Of a stretch of 64,000 nt of DNA, positions 10,478 to 22,625 are shown in pieces. Location of the stretch: the NCBI GenBank assembly GCA_027924585.1, contig BSBM01000232.1, positions 31,953,001-32,017,000 of the forward strand, given 5' to 3'. Under the pieces are notes generated by a model. That model was given only the letters and a program-made list of their open reading frames with translations. It was not told the DNA's origin and did no database searches. The stretch is from Larix kaempferi. Taxonomy: Eukaryota; Streptophyta; Pinopsida; Pinales; Pinaceae. The stretch's first letter is position 1. The number at the start of each line of letters is the position of its first letter. The position numbers and the translations under genes were made by a program.

Positions 10478-11650
10478 TTATAGAAAGAGAGTACCCCAAT
10501 CACCATGCAATGCTTATAACTTGAACAAAAGAAAATATTGATTAAACATTTTTTACTAGTGGCCTCAAATCACTTCCAAAATTTACCCAATACACTTAGC
10601 ATTAAAATGCAGACAAGAGTAGGAAGAGCAAAATTATATTCTCAAGTTCTAGCCACAAATACAATGGGAATCTCTCTTATATAGGGTGAGAGAGCAACTA
10701 ACTCCTCTAGAATATGTTATTGACATGGTCAAAAATAGCAACCCTAAATCCAAAACCCTAGATCTTGACCACGTAAAAAGGGGTGCACCACTACAAGGAC
10801 CCGAAATCCAAAACCCTAGATCTTGCCCATGTAAAAGGGGGTGCACCACTACAAGGAGGAGAGAATAATACATGAAGGAGCACTAAGTGGAGAGCTCCAG
10901 AACATAAGGTCAGCTAAAAACCAAAACCCTAAGGTTTTGACCAATCAACCACTAAAAGATGTAACCTCATCAAAATATATGATAAGTCAAAATTCCCAAC
11001 TGACTCTCCAAAATAAGTGGACAAAGAGAGGAGAGCTCTCATCAAAACCAACATAAAGCAATGAATGCTCCAAGACAAGGTGGCATGTGTGACAAGAATG
11101 GTCCTCCAAGGTGCAACCGTGCAACGTACCACATAGACATGTCAAACCATGATGAAATATGCCTCAAGTGATGGAGCACTCCTCTAGAAAAATGATGCCA
11201 GGTGTCTCAAGGGTCCAATAGACAACAAAATCCCTAGAGTGTTCCTCTAGAATGTTTGCAATTAACTCCTTGATATGTGTGCCACATCCTTCAAGAATGA
11301 AGAAAACTTATATAAGTTTGCAAAATTCACATGGCTAGCTCATCCAAGTCATCAAGGAGGGTTGACCCTGTCACATGTGCAAATGAGATGAAGAAGGATG
11401 CCTCAAAAGGCTCCCACGTATGAGATGAAGGGGGTGCATCACTAGAAGGGGACATCAAGTCATATCTATAGAGAATCAGCCAAGTGTTAGACCATATAAG
11501 ATGACTTAGAAAAATACTATCCAATATGCAAATATTAACATAAAAGGCTTTCAATTATACTTTTCTAATTAAGTCGATTAGTTTTGATTAATTATCCCAA
11601 TAATCTTAGAATTACCATGGTGCAATTATAATTGATCCATATTTTCATGT
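10478..11650 (-). mobile_element. Putative degraded Gypsy-type LTR, minus strand
   Basis: The sequence resembles the layout of the long Gypsy LTR at 3540: a minus-strand TATA-like CCTATATAAGAGAG (about 10674-10687) within AATCTCTCTTATATAGGGTGAGAGAG, then text rich in CCCTAGATCT and short TG-rich blocks. It holds a 58-bp tandem duplication (10750 and 10808, units starting CCAAAACCCTAGATCTTG). Boundaries and primer-binding site were not found. Confidence 0.3.
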
Positions 11651-13775
11651 TACACCCCTAAGACTAAGTGCATTTCCTAACTTTGTAAGTAAGGTGAGGG
11701 TAATGAAATGAATGTAATGTCGAGGAAAGGTCTTTGTGAATTAACTATCATAAGAATGTGTCTGGGTACTAGGTCTACCCGTTAACTCTCCAAAGCTAGG
11801 GGTTGATGATTTTTCTTCCATATGTGTGCCTTGGAAGGGAATAATTTTCTTCTTGAGTTGCGCTTTCCTTGCACCATTGTTTACGATCCTTTTATTTTAT
11901 TTTATTATTTATTTATTTATTTATTTTGGCAAGTCCCTTCTTTGGATTTGGCTTTGATAAGCTAGGACATAAGGATCATGGATTTTACAAGGGGGTGTAG
12001 CTCATATTTAGGATTTAGCTCCATTTCCCTTAGAGTACATTGACTCTTTGACTTTGACTTAGGCATCATATATAGAAATACTATAGAGACCTTAGAACAT
12101 GACATATAATAAGTTAATTGCGAAGGGGGGATATGATGGAAATGTGTGAAATGGCTAAAGGAATGACATGGGATGAAAATGGCTAGGTAAAATGATATGA
12201 ATGACATGAAATGTGTGTCAAACTTACTGAAATTCCTATGGATACACCAAACCCGCAAGGTCATACACTTAATCTAATGAAGAATTATAACAACACCATG
12301 ATGCATCCTTAGCTATGAAACAACAATCTAAGATACATGAGCCATTATAGAATAACACCATACACCCCCTACGATCATGTCCACACATAAGAAAACTTTT
12401 ACCATATGTCATGTAGAGAGCATATGTCATAACACTGGTGTCAACTGAATATCACCATCTGTCTCTAGCACATGTCATGGTGGACTAGGTAAGTTGACGA
12501 TGTCTCTGGAAAATATCCATGGTCATACCATAGATCCCATCTCTCAAACTGTTGGATGTGATGGAAGATCACATAGGCAATGATCATCAAGTCACCCCTA
12601 CATGCTAAGGGATAACACAACCTAGGCAAGAAACCTCTCAACACTTGCTTTGAGCATCCTTGGACGTCAATGGCTCAAAAAACCTTCAAGATCACTTCTT
12701 AAATTCTGAACCAAAGAAAGTATCATTGGTGATGAACTGAAGATCTCTTGTAGATGGACCAGTTAAATCTCCTCTCATAGCATCACCCTCAGTGTTCAAA
12801 ATTGTCTTCTAGGGTCATAACAACCTCCATCTACATGGTCAAATCAATCATCACAACATCCAAATTAATTACTACACCACTCTTTGTACAAGCTATAGGG
12901 ACACCAAAACCTGCAAGCACCCAACATCCGTACAAGAAGAAAACAATCTAGGGACAACAGGAACCCCAACTCCCCTACACACATTTTGAACTGCAAGACC
13001 TAGTAAAGTAGATATAGGGCAACACAGAGCCTCAACATCACCACAAAACAGCCCCTCAAAGTGATCTGTGTCCCCCTAAACAGGCAAGAACAGTGTCACG
13101 TGGAAAAGGAAACAATGACCTGTAGACAAGGACTGGCATAATTCCCTGAGAGGAATGTCACGAGAGAGAAGTGTAGCACCACAAATAATCCCAAGAATGG
13201 CTCATTGCAAGAAGATTAAACCCAAATTACTAAATGCCTTGATCTACGCATTTCCATGGTAACTCTCTGTGCTCGTGTGTTGTGCATTGACTCCTAAACC
13301 TCAAATCCTCCTGCTACATCCAATTCTTCTTACTGCAAATGTCGAGGTGCCTCATTTCCCTTACTAACATTATTTCATGGTCAAGTGTTTGGAAAGTTTT
13401 TAGCATTAACCAAAGCTAAAGAATGTTTTTGACATTGCTTCGATTACAACAATTTGTGAATTTAGGTGGTTTCAGGAGGGGCTACCATTTATGGTAACTA
13501 TTACCAAATGACATGATTTACATAGCTTTCCATTTGCATATACTAACATATATTGTTCCCCAAGTACTCCTAATTTAAACCTCTCAACAAAATATATTAA
13601 GCTTCCTAGCAGAAAGTCATACAAAATATGAACCAATTTTTTCTATATCAAAACATGCATCTTCGATAAACCTGTTCAGATCTCAAGGTTTCCAAGTAGC
13701 TGGGCATTTTTAGCATACTGACTATTCAGGAACTGTTAGCCATTCAGTAGGAAACTCTTGGTAAACTGTATAAAA
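11651..13775. other. Unassigned non-coding stretch
   Basis: It holds an ATTT-rich microsatellite (about 11894-11925) and otherwise non-coding, probably ancient LTR-derived sequence. No domain or RNA gene was recognised. By position it could be intron downstream of the POLI-like exons. Confidence 0.3.
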
Positions 13776-14044
13776 CATCCTACTGCAATTATTTTACAAG
13801 TTATCATATTGTGTCGTGATTAGGAGTGGATTTTTTCGAGATTACGAACTTCACAAGATGCTCCAGAAACTAGAAGCTTCTATCCTGATCATCCCCAGTG
13901 TTTGACGTAGAATGCTAAAAGCCATGTCCTATTTTGATGTTGTAGATGCTATCTTATGATACTTATATTTAAGCCTTTCAAAGAAGGTAGGACAACAATA
14001 TGTCCAGAATAAAACACCAACTAGTTAAAGCGGATAGAATTATT

Positions 14045-14491
14045 TGTCGGGGAACCTCTTGAACCATAGAACAAAAAGGAAAATAGCAACAAGGAACTGT
14101 ATTACAAGAAAAGAGGTGGCATCTAAAGACATCGTTACAACAGTTAAGCATAGTGCATTGTGATCAGAACATCATAATGCATTACCAACACATGATTCAA
14201 ACACATCAACACAACCCATAGGGTCTTTCTTTTATAGTCTCCGGATCTAACAAACTCCCTTGAAGTGAGGATGGTCTGGTCCACAAATAGAGTCATTGGT
14301 TCTAACCCTTTCCATAAAATCCGCAACGTCCCATAGTTTAGTAGCACATTCTAGGCGATCCGACCACATCGTCATCAACCATTTAGTCGAGCCTCCAGTC
14401 GACTGCTCTGCTAGTCGACTGATGTCCTTCAACTGGCTATCTCCAGAAGACCCAGAGGTGTGATCAACCTGCAATACCTTAGGTTCCAACA
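14045..14491 (-). mobile_element. 3' LTR (447 bp) of the Copia element
   Basis: It runs TGTTGGAACCTAAGG ... GGTTCCCCGACA on the minus strand and abuts the polypurine tract. It keeps about 345 bp that the 5' LTR has lost. Confidence 0.88.
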
Positions 14492-14504
14492 ACCCCCCAT
14501 CAAC

Positions 14505-17500
14505 ACAACGCTCTGGATATTCATGAGATGAAATTGCGTTCTCTGAATATACCCCCATAATTGCAACTGCCGAAAGCCCAAGAATAGCCCGAAGTTTCAC
14601 AAACTTAGCTTCACGTAGAGGCTTCATAAAAATATCGGCAATTTGATCATTTGTCCTACAATAGGCAAGTGGGACCACATTGTCCTGTACCAATTGTCTC
14701 AAATAGTGAACATGAAGTTCAACATGTTTCATCTTGCTATGAGCAACAGGATTATTAGCAACCTATATTGTACTCTGATTGTCACAATGGATAGCAGTCG
14801 AGGCCGAAACTAGAAAACCAAGCTCTTTTAAAAGCTTATGAATCCAAATTGCCTCTGTACCAGCATTGACAACACCACAATATTCTTTTATAGTCGAAAG
14901 AGAGGCTACCTTTTGTTTCTTAGATGACTAGACCAAGGGTCCAGAACTCGGTCAAAGCACATAGCCAGAAGTGGACTTTCAATCGTCAATGCCACCTCCC
15001 CAATTGGAATCAATGAATCCAACCAACAGATTTGTACTATGACAATCCTTAATACCATACTGATAAGTTCCTTTACTGTAGCGAACAATTCTCTTTGTAT
15101 CTTTTCAGTGACTTTCTCACGGATCCTCCATGAACTGAGAAACCACACTAATAGCAAAGGAGAGATTGGGTCAACTGTGAGTTAAGTAAATCAAGCTACC
15201 GACCAACTATCGATAAAGAATGGCGTCAACTCGTGGAGAGTCACAGTCTTTCAACAACTTTACGCCCGACTGATAGGGTGTAGCACAAGACTTACAATTG
15301 TCCATCTTGAATCGTTTCAAAAGATCCAAAGCATATTTTGGTTGAGAAAGAAAGATACCATCATCCATTTGCAAAATTTGAATGCCTAGAAAGAAATGCA
15401 ACAGATCAACATCAACCAATTCAAATGTATCTGCAAGTTGTTTCTTCAAAACCAAAATCAGATTGACATTATTTCTTGTTATTACTAAATCATCAACATG
15501 CAATGTCACAAACAAGGTATCACCATGAACATGTAATACATAAATATTGTGATCAGATTCACAACGTTTGAAACCAAGATTGTAAAACAAACGTTCAATC
15601 TTCTCATAACAAACATGAGGTGCTTGTTTCAAACCATACAGCAACTTCTTGAGTCGACAAACAAGACCAAAATCTATCGCAAAGCCAAAAGGTTGTTCCA
15701 TATAGATTTCTTCAAACAAATCACCATGAAGAAAGGCACTATTAACATCCATTTGATGAAGTTCTGATCCAAAACGGGTAGCAAGAGAAAGAATTAGTCG
15801 AACAAAGTTCATCTTTGCAATAGGGACAAAAGTTTCAGTGTAGTCGATGCTTTCTTGCTGAGAAAACCCCTTGGCTACCAAATGATCCTTGTGACGTTCA
15901 ATAGCACTGTCGAAAGTAAACTTGGTCTTATAAACCCATCGACACTTCACAACATTCTTTCCTTGCTGTCAAGGAACGAGTTCCAAAGTCTGATTCTTCT
16001 TCAGAGAATCAATTTCAACAGCCATAGCATTTTCTCATTCAGGCACTCCCTGAGCATCAGCATAAATGTCAGGATCACACGTTTCAAGAACACATGCTAT
16101 CAGTGCAACATTACCATGTTGTTTCTAACTGCAAGTCTGTTGACCAATACTAACATCTCCAGCATCTAATCCAGCAACTTCAATTTTTTTCGTAGCCCAC
16201 TGAGGTAGACAACTCAACAGTGATTTAGGTCGATCATGGTTAGTGCAATGAGTCGGGGTGTCAACGTCTTCAGTCAAGGTAGACCGACTACCAATCGACT
16301 CGGGAGTAGAATTTATCGGTCTAGTCGAAGCTCCAAAGAGAGGTACAGTTGATGTAGATTCTTTAGTAATATCAAGAGGATCACTATGCAATAGACCAGA
16401 AGAGGAATTCAACAACTTATTACCAGAAATCTTCTCATCAAAGATCACATTTCTACTCAAAATGACCTATTGTTTGACAAGCTCAAACAATCGATAGGAT
16501 TTTGATTCATCATAATAGCCCATCACAATGCAAGCATCACTGCTTGCATCCAACTTCTTCCTACAGTTATCACTGATATGCACCCAAACAACACATTCAA
16601 AGGTTCTAAGGTGCCCCGCAGAGGGTTTCCTTCTATTACACTTCTTGATTGGAGTCATGTCGCTAACGGCTCTAGTCGGAACAAGATTTAGGATATAGTT
16701 TGTACAATAAACAGCTTCTGCCCAAAATTTAGTTGGAAGATCTTTGGTCTGCAGTAGGCACCTGGCCATTTCCACCAAAATCCAATTTTTCCTCTCTGCA
16801 ACGCCATTCTGCTAAGGGGTGTGAGGGGCAAATCTCTGCCAAGAAATTCCATTTTGCAAGAGATATTCTTCAAATCGTCAACTCACATATTCAACACCAT
16901 TGTCTGATCTCAAGCATTTGATAGTTCGGTCACATTACTTTTCAGCCAATGCCAAAAATTCCTTGAATCTTTCAAAGACATGACTCGTATTCTTCAAGAA
17001 ATACACCCAAGCAAACCCAGAGAAATCATCAATAAAGGTTAAAATATACTTCGCATCTGTCAATGAAGGTTTGTTCATGCAACAGAGATCATTGTGAACA
17101 AGTTCCAGTCGGTTTTGTGCTCGCCATGCTATCGCGTAATCAAAGGGTGCTTGATGATGCTTTCCAAACACACATCCTCTACCAACTCCATCAAGTGGAG
17201 TAGTCTTTCAAAGACCGGTAACCATGTTATTTGTTACCATCATCTTCAAACTACAAAAGTTCAGATGTCCAAGTCGTTCATGCCAAATTCAACTTATGTC
17301 GTCGATCTGAGCAATGAGTGTAATCGATCCAATCAGTCTGGGAGAATCACGGAACTTGTAAAGTTCTTCTTTGGGATCTAGATATCCTGAAGCAACAATC
17401 GCCCTCCCAACCCTCAGATCCTTTACGATAAAGCAATCTGACAAAAACTCAACAATCTTCTTAGTCTGTGTAAGTTGAGCAACCGAATACAAATTAGCGC

Positions 17501-18170
17501 TCAAGCTAGGCACGTGATAGACAATAGATATTCGACCATGCCGATAAATATTAAACCGTGAGAACATAATCAACAGCTACATAAATCTTATGTTCTGGAG
17601 ATCCAATCAAGGAAGAGAACAAAGAAGCATCCTTAGCCATATGATGAGTATAACCAGAATCAACTATCCATTCTGTCTAAGTGGTACAGGCATGTAATGC
17701 CTGGGAAGTGCTAACAGAAAGGGTAAAGTTTTCAACAAATGAGATGATCGACGCACCATCTTCAAGGTGCTTGACCTTTCCCTCCAAGTCCTTTGTCTTC
17801 TTCCAGCATCACTTGACTTTCATTAACCTTGTTGAACAGTAACTTCAGCTTACTCCAAACGACATGAGGACTGTCGATCCCACTTGTATGAATCGAATCT
17901 CCCTTGAAATGTAGGTCATAGTGACCCCAACAGCCTCATCCTTCTTTCTGCCAATAACAAACTTGGCCTGATCATCGATCAAATCTGGAATAGGGACCTT
18001 AGTATACTGCCATAGTCTTTTGCTTTTCAACACTGTTTCCATATCCAGTGCCTAATCGTGTCCATTCAGAACAACAGGTTCTATCTTGGAAATCATCCTT
18101 CTAATCAAACACATCTGATCCAAGTTCAAAGAAGACATATCAATCGACAAAGCTTTAGCCCGGATTCGAT
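14505..18170 (-). pseudogene. Copia gag-pol polyprotein, decayed
   Basis: Minus-strand order is canonical for Copia: Gag N-terminus (17845-18042, VLKSKRLWQYTKVPIPD), protease with DSG (WIVDSGYTHHM, about 17660), pre-integrase zinc region, integrase (about 16467-17171: NDLCCMN, RSDNGVEY, NGVAERKN carrying the D, D, E residues), reverse transcriptase (15207-15950: GFSQQESIDYTETFVPIAK, MDVNSAFLHGDL, EIYMEQPFGF) and RNase H down to 14,7xx (CDNQSTI, KMKHVELHVHYLRQ). The RT active-site box reads HVDD instead of YVDD. Most of Gag, with its zinc knuckle, is missing between the Gag start and the protease, and several stops and frameshifts are present. It cannot encode a working polyprotein. Confidence 0.92.
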
Positions 18171-18239
18171 CAACCCTAGATCCAGCTCAGCACAATTCAC
18201 AGACAACAGGCTAGGTCAAAACCAATAGCTCTAACATCA

Positions 18240-18346
18240 TGTTGGGGAACCTCTTCATATGAACCATAGTCGACTGATGTCATTCGCCTGGCTGTCTCCA
18301 GAAGATCCAGAGGTGTGATGAACCTGCATAACCTTAGGTTAAAACA
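18240..18346 (-). mobile_element. Internally deleted 5' LTR (107 bp) of the Copia element
   Basis: Both ends match the 447-bp 3' LTR, but the middle is missing: GAACCATAG joins directly to TCGACTGATG, corresponding to loss of 14070-14414. The breakpoint carries the shared triplet TAG. A few extra bases (CATAT) follow CTCTT. Confidence 0.85.
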
Positions 18347-18765
18347 TTATTGTATCACTCCAAGGGAGTTATGGTTGCACTCATGCTATCACTCTGTTTC
18401 TTTGCCACCATTAAAAATCTTACTGCACTTCTTTTTACAAGTTATCATATTGCGTCGTGATTAGGAGTAGATTTTTTTGAGATAATGAATTTCACATGAT
18501 GCTCCAGAATATGGAATCTTCTATCATGATCAACCCCAATTCTTGATGTATGGTGCTTACTTTAGAAATCATGTGTTTCTAATGTGGTGGATGCTATTTA
18601 CATCAATTTTACAATACTTGTGTTTTGGCCTTTCAAAGACTTTGTAGGACAGCAAAATGTCCCGAACAAGACACCAACTAATTAAAGGAGATGGAATTAT
18701 TGTATCACCCTAAGGGAGGTATGGTCACAAGCATGCTATGACTCTGTATTTTTGCCAATTTTTTA

Positions 18766-19065
18766 TTCCATTATGCGATGTCATATTTCCAGCTTAATTG
18801 TCTCAGTGTCTGATATATTATCAAAACAAGTTTAAGATATTAAAAGCTTAGTCATGGAATGATTTTTTGTGATTGAACAAAACAATTTTATGGCCTAAAC
18901 TTAGAAATCACTAACCAGAGATTTAGTTCATAGACTAAAGCCTGAAACATAGACAGTAATATAGTAGTAGAATAATGCACAGAATAAGTTTAATTATGAA
19001 AGAAAAATAGTATTCAATTTCAAAGAAAATATCCTTCAACATGGGCAAAGAAACTGGAGGTATAC
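18766..19065. other. Intronic sequence next to the POLI exon
   Basis: AT-rich, no ORF or repeat. It begins with GTATACC, the donor of the 19066-19742 exon read on the minus strand. Confidence 0.6.
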
Positions 19066-19742
19066 CTGTTATCTGTGCCACCAAACAGAAGTTGCCGTAC
19101 TTGAGTATCACTTCTCACATTCATATAAAGAGCATCCTCACAATAATTAGAAGCCCATTTCCTGAACTGGGAACCAAAACAATTTTGCTCTCTGACAGCA
19201 ACTTTTTCCATCTCTGATAGATACTTACGGTCAACCAGCATCCCCTCAGACTCCATTCGTACCAGTAAGTCACCAAAAGGACGCCAATACTCTTCATAAA
19301 AATCATACATGCTGCCCTTTTTAACCCCTTGAAAATCCCAACCCTTCTCCTCCAGTTTTGCTCTGAGGCTTTTCCAGAGCCTCAATGTACATATAGAGTC
19401 TAGGGTAGAATAACATATCCATCGTCTGCGTTCTGTTCTTTGGAGCTCTTCAAAAGAAGCAAGAGTGATAATTTTCCCCTCTGTCCCATCCTTCTTTATC
19501 TTCTTTTTCCCAAAAATTGCTTTCATTGACTCCTTGCCTGTAATCAGCTCATCTTCACTTTCTGCAACAGCTCCATCCATGACCCTTGGATCCTTCGTAA
19601 GAGCTTCAAGTGAATAGCCACCTTCTCTACTCCTTGCAGAATTCCATAGCCGTGCAAGATGCATTGTATCAGCATGGAACCCATTGACATTGATCCCATG
19701 ATTTTCTAGGATATGCTTGTCAAAGCTATAATTATGCCAAAC
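19066..19742 (-). CDS. POLI: Organellar DNA polymerase I-like protein, exon with ExoII and ExoIII motifs
   Basis: The 677-nt exon is open throughout. On the minus strand the acceptor is ATTGTAG before GTTTGGCATAATTATAGC; the donor is AACAG followed by GTATAC. The protein matches what I know of plant organellar DNA polymerases (POLIA/POLIB, POP), which replicate and repair chloroplast and mitochondrial DNA. Motifs in order: HNYSFDKHIL (ExoII, metal-binding Asp), DTMHLARLW, GGYSLEALT, SMKAIFGKKKIKKDG, CYSTLDSICTL (ExoIII Tyr and Asp), FYEEYWRPFGDLLVRMESEG, NVRSDTQVRQLLFGG. Catalytic residues are intact and no stop occurs, so the gene is probably functional. It joins in phase to the exon at 24107-24295. 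The downstream exons with the polymerase palm/finger domain were not found. IA versus IB cannot be decided. Confidence 0.93.
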
Positions 19743-20159
19743 CTACAATGAGAAAATCAACACAGTTTGTTACATATTCTATAGTAACAGCAACTAAAAA
19801 TGTGGTGGAAAACAATAACTCTAGGAAACATTGTTTAACTGCTGTCCTACTCATCATCTGAAGTACACCTAGAAGCAAAAACTACTAGAAACAGCTAAGA
19901 GATAATTATGACACAGTAGTTAACACCATTATTCCGATGGTTGCTTAATTCATTTATTTCAGAATGTGCAGACTCGCAGAGTAATCCAATTTCAACAATA
20001 TTGTGATCAAACTAAGAAGATTACATGAGAATATATTAACTGTAATATTCTGATGACAGATAATCTACTAATTAATATCAATAATAACAATAAAAAAACA
20101 AATGCAGCCGTGTCCTGCCACTCTGATCCCTAGCCACGTCTTGCCGCTCTCAGGCCATC

Positions 20160-22240
20160 AGCCATGAATCCATCCTCAGGAGCGGCCGTCTCCCCACCTC
20201 CCGATCCTGACGATATCGCCTTTCAGGCCCTCATCACATCCTTGGGGGAAAAGGCCCAAAAATCACAACCTCAATAATTCAGATTTGTAAAGTCCAAGAT
20301 GTAATACTCCCTGTTGCTACATCATGGCAAAGGCCCTGGCTATGGCTGACAGAGGATAGTCAGTCAATTCACAGGCATATAGCCTTCGCCAAGATCAACG
20401 GACATTTGGGCGAACAAAAATTGGGTGAATCTGATCAAAGGAAAGTTATCATATTCATTCTGTGGAAGGGGGTTTTAAACTTTTATACCTTCCTCTTCAA
20501 TCTCAGGGAGGACCGCAATCTTATTTTCAGAAATGGGCCCTATTTCTTCAGAACAAGGGGAATGTATCTTTACAAATGGATGCCAAACTTTGATCCAGAG
20601 CTCGACATTCCCTCAGAAATCCCAGTTTAGGTACGTTTGCCTCAACTTCCCTTACATTGCTTGAATGAAGATTGCCTGAGAACCATTTGAAATTCGCTAG
20701 GAAAGTACAATGCTAAGTCAGAACCAAAAGCAGAGATGTTTGCATGCACCCGAATATGTGTGGAAGTTGCTCTAGAAAAGGGTCTCCCAGAAGCTGTGAG
20801 GTTAAATCTGGCAAACCAGCAGCATGTGCAGAAACTTGATTATAAACAGCTACCCTTCAAATGCAAATCATGCCATGAATATGGCCACTTCGCGAAAGAC
20901 TGCAAAAAAGCAGCAGAGGCATTCATCTTCTTCTTGAAGCCCAAGAAATCACTGAAAAAGAGGAACAATAGGAGACCATCAAGAAGAATATGAATGCCAA
21001 TCAGGGATGCTCCACAGGCCAGAGCCAGGTAGTGATACAAGGGAAGACCTCCCAAGGACATGCAACACATGGGGCAGCCAACAATCAAAACAAGAAAGCA
21101 GCTAGCACCTCCAATAGATTTGTTATTATTTCAAAAAATGAGGCAGATCCATTGATGGAAGCAATGAATCAACCCTCTGTGAGTCTGTAGTAATGAAAAA
21201 ACCCTCAGAAACAACAAATCAACCCTAAACTGCAAATACAGCTCAGTTTCCAGTCATACTACCGCAGATAAGTGAGCCACCGATCAGCACAATTCCACAA
21301 GTCGAATCCCTTCTAACAGCTGAGTCTGATTCTCTCTCTGAACGACAAGAAGAAATAGACCCATTACAAGGAAAGTCTCAACCAAATACAAGTGGAATGA
21401 TTACCAGAAATAAAGCTCAACAACCAGAAGAAGAAGAGATCATTGAGGAACATCTTCCCAAAAAAGGTGGGTAGAAAACCAGCAAGGGAAGAAGTGGGGA
21501 AGGAGCTAACAAAGAAAAAAAATTAGGCACACAAACAACTATTGAATGTTCATTGAGTGGAGGAGGCAAACATCATTCTTCCAAAACTCCTGGAAAGCAT
21601 GGATGTGCTGAGGGGCAGACAGGAGGTAGTTCCAAACCCCCATTGGTTAAATAATGAATATTGTCTTCTGGAACTATAGTGGTCTAGGCAGCAAGTATAA
21701 AGAGGTTAAATAATAAATATTGTCTTCTGGAACGATAGTGGTCTAGGCAGCAAGTATAAAGAAGAGGCTCTGAGGGATTTAAAACGAGTAGAAAAAACAG
21801 CTGTCCTCATCCAGGAAAAAACACTCAATGAAAAGAAATGTTGGAAGTACGAGAGAATCAGAGTATGCAAAAAATAGCATTGTAGCTAGAGATTTCAATG
21901 TGATGCTAACAAATAGAGAGGAGGCAGCATAATTAGAGAGCTATTTAGGGAGAGCATGTAAAACCTAATAGCAGATTTGGATTTGATAGATACCAAAATA
22001 ACAAAAGGCAAGTACACCTGGACTAAAAGAACGGTGGGTTTGGGACATATTGCAGCCAAGCTGGATAGATTTTTGGTTCATAGCCTCCTTGACAATATCA
22101 TACCCTCAGCTATCATATCATCAAGCATTTCAGATCACAAGCCCATCCCCTTACCTTCATCCCCTCCTCAAAATCCAGGAGCCCTACCTTTCCACTTCAA
22201 TCCCTATGGTTGCATAATCCATTGGCCATGAATGCTCTAT
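20160..22240 (+). pseudogene. 5' part of an L1-type LINE: ORF1 (DUF4283, zinc knuckle) and endonuclease start
   Basis: ORF1 remnants: IFRNGPYFFRTRGMYLYKW and PNFDPELDIPSEIPV read as the DUF4283 domain of plant L1 ORF1. A CX2CX4HX4C knuckle, CKSCHEYGHFAKDC (about 20860-20902), follows, then a Lys/Gln-rich tail. ORF2 begins at about 21655 with MNIVFWNYSGLGSKYK, the start of an apurinic-type endonuclease; further on LDLIDTKITKGKYTWTKR, AKLDRFLVHS and SISDHKPI (21977-22150) are its later motifs. The sequence ends before the reverse transcriptase. Stops and frameshifts occur throughout. It is antisense to the host POLI gene. Confidence 0.88.
21645..21762 (+). repeat. 59-bp tandem duplication at the LINE ORF2 start
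   Basis: GGTTAAATAATGAATATTG at 21645 recurs as GGTTAAATAATAAATATTG at 21704 and the following 40 bases match almost exactly. The second copy has lost the ATG (TAA in place of ATGA). Confidence 0.9.
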
Positions 22241-22607
22241 CCTAAAATATGCTTCTAAATTCTCCCTTCCTCCCCTATGAAATCTCTTCATCCCTGTGAG
22301 GAGGGACTCTCTATGAAGGCCCACCATTGAAACAATCATTACTGTAGTACTTCTAATTCGATAACCAAAAGCAACAGCTAGTAGAAAAAATTTGTTGGCC
22401 TGGACCCACTATATAAACAATGATAACGGTGAGAAAGTGACACAAATGCTTTAAAAGTTGAATTGGACGGCAATTGGAAGGACAGCAGGAAAGCATTCTC
22501 CAACCATGTGCCAACCTTAGAGTGGCTACTACCTGTATGCGTTATCCTTCTATGTGTTGTTCTCATTATCTTTGTTCTTCATTGTGCACTGTGTCCATAA
22601 ATTAGTG

Positions 22608-22625
22608 CTAAGTCACCTGGTTCAA
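22608..22625 (+). repeat. Orphan hAT-like terminal inverted repeat
   Basis: CTAAGTCACCTGGTTC matches the outer ends of the hAT elements at 30098 (CTAAGTCACCTGACAC, minus strand) and 46212/47112 (CTAAGTCACAAGGTTC and CTAAGTCACACGGTTC). No partner end GTGACTTAG was found nearby, so the element is either truncated or its other end has decayed. Confidence 0.45.

Larger units (their letters stand above)
14045..18346 (-). mobile_element. Complete Copia retrotransposon with exact 5-bp target duplication
   Basis: The element starts TGTTTTAACCTAAGG (18346) and ends TTCCCCGACA (14045) on the minus strand, flanked by TTATT at 14040-14044 and 18347-18351. It has a 447-bp 3' LTR (14045-14491), a G-rich polypurine tract (14492-14504, minus strand GTTGATGGGGGGT), a decayed gag-pol and a shortened 107-bp 5' LTR (18240-18346). 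Beside the 5' LTR the minus strand reads TGATGTTAGAGCTATTGG, a decayed primer-binding site. It lies 0.7 kb from a POLI exon, antisense to nothing and in the same orientation as that gene. Confidence 0.92.
13776..18765. repeat. Old tandem duplication (about 330-bp units), first unit split by the Copia insertion
   Basis: Unit A is 13776-14044 plus 18352-18430; unit B is about 18431-18765. Both share TTATCATATTG(T/C)GTCGTGA, GCTCCAGAA, CAAGACACCAACTA-type text and GGAATTATTGTATCAC-type text. Unit B reads through the point where unit A is broken by the Copia element, so it serves as an empty-site control. Confidence 0.8.
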
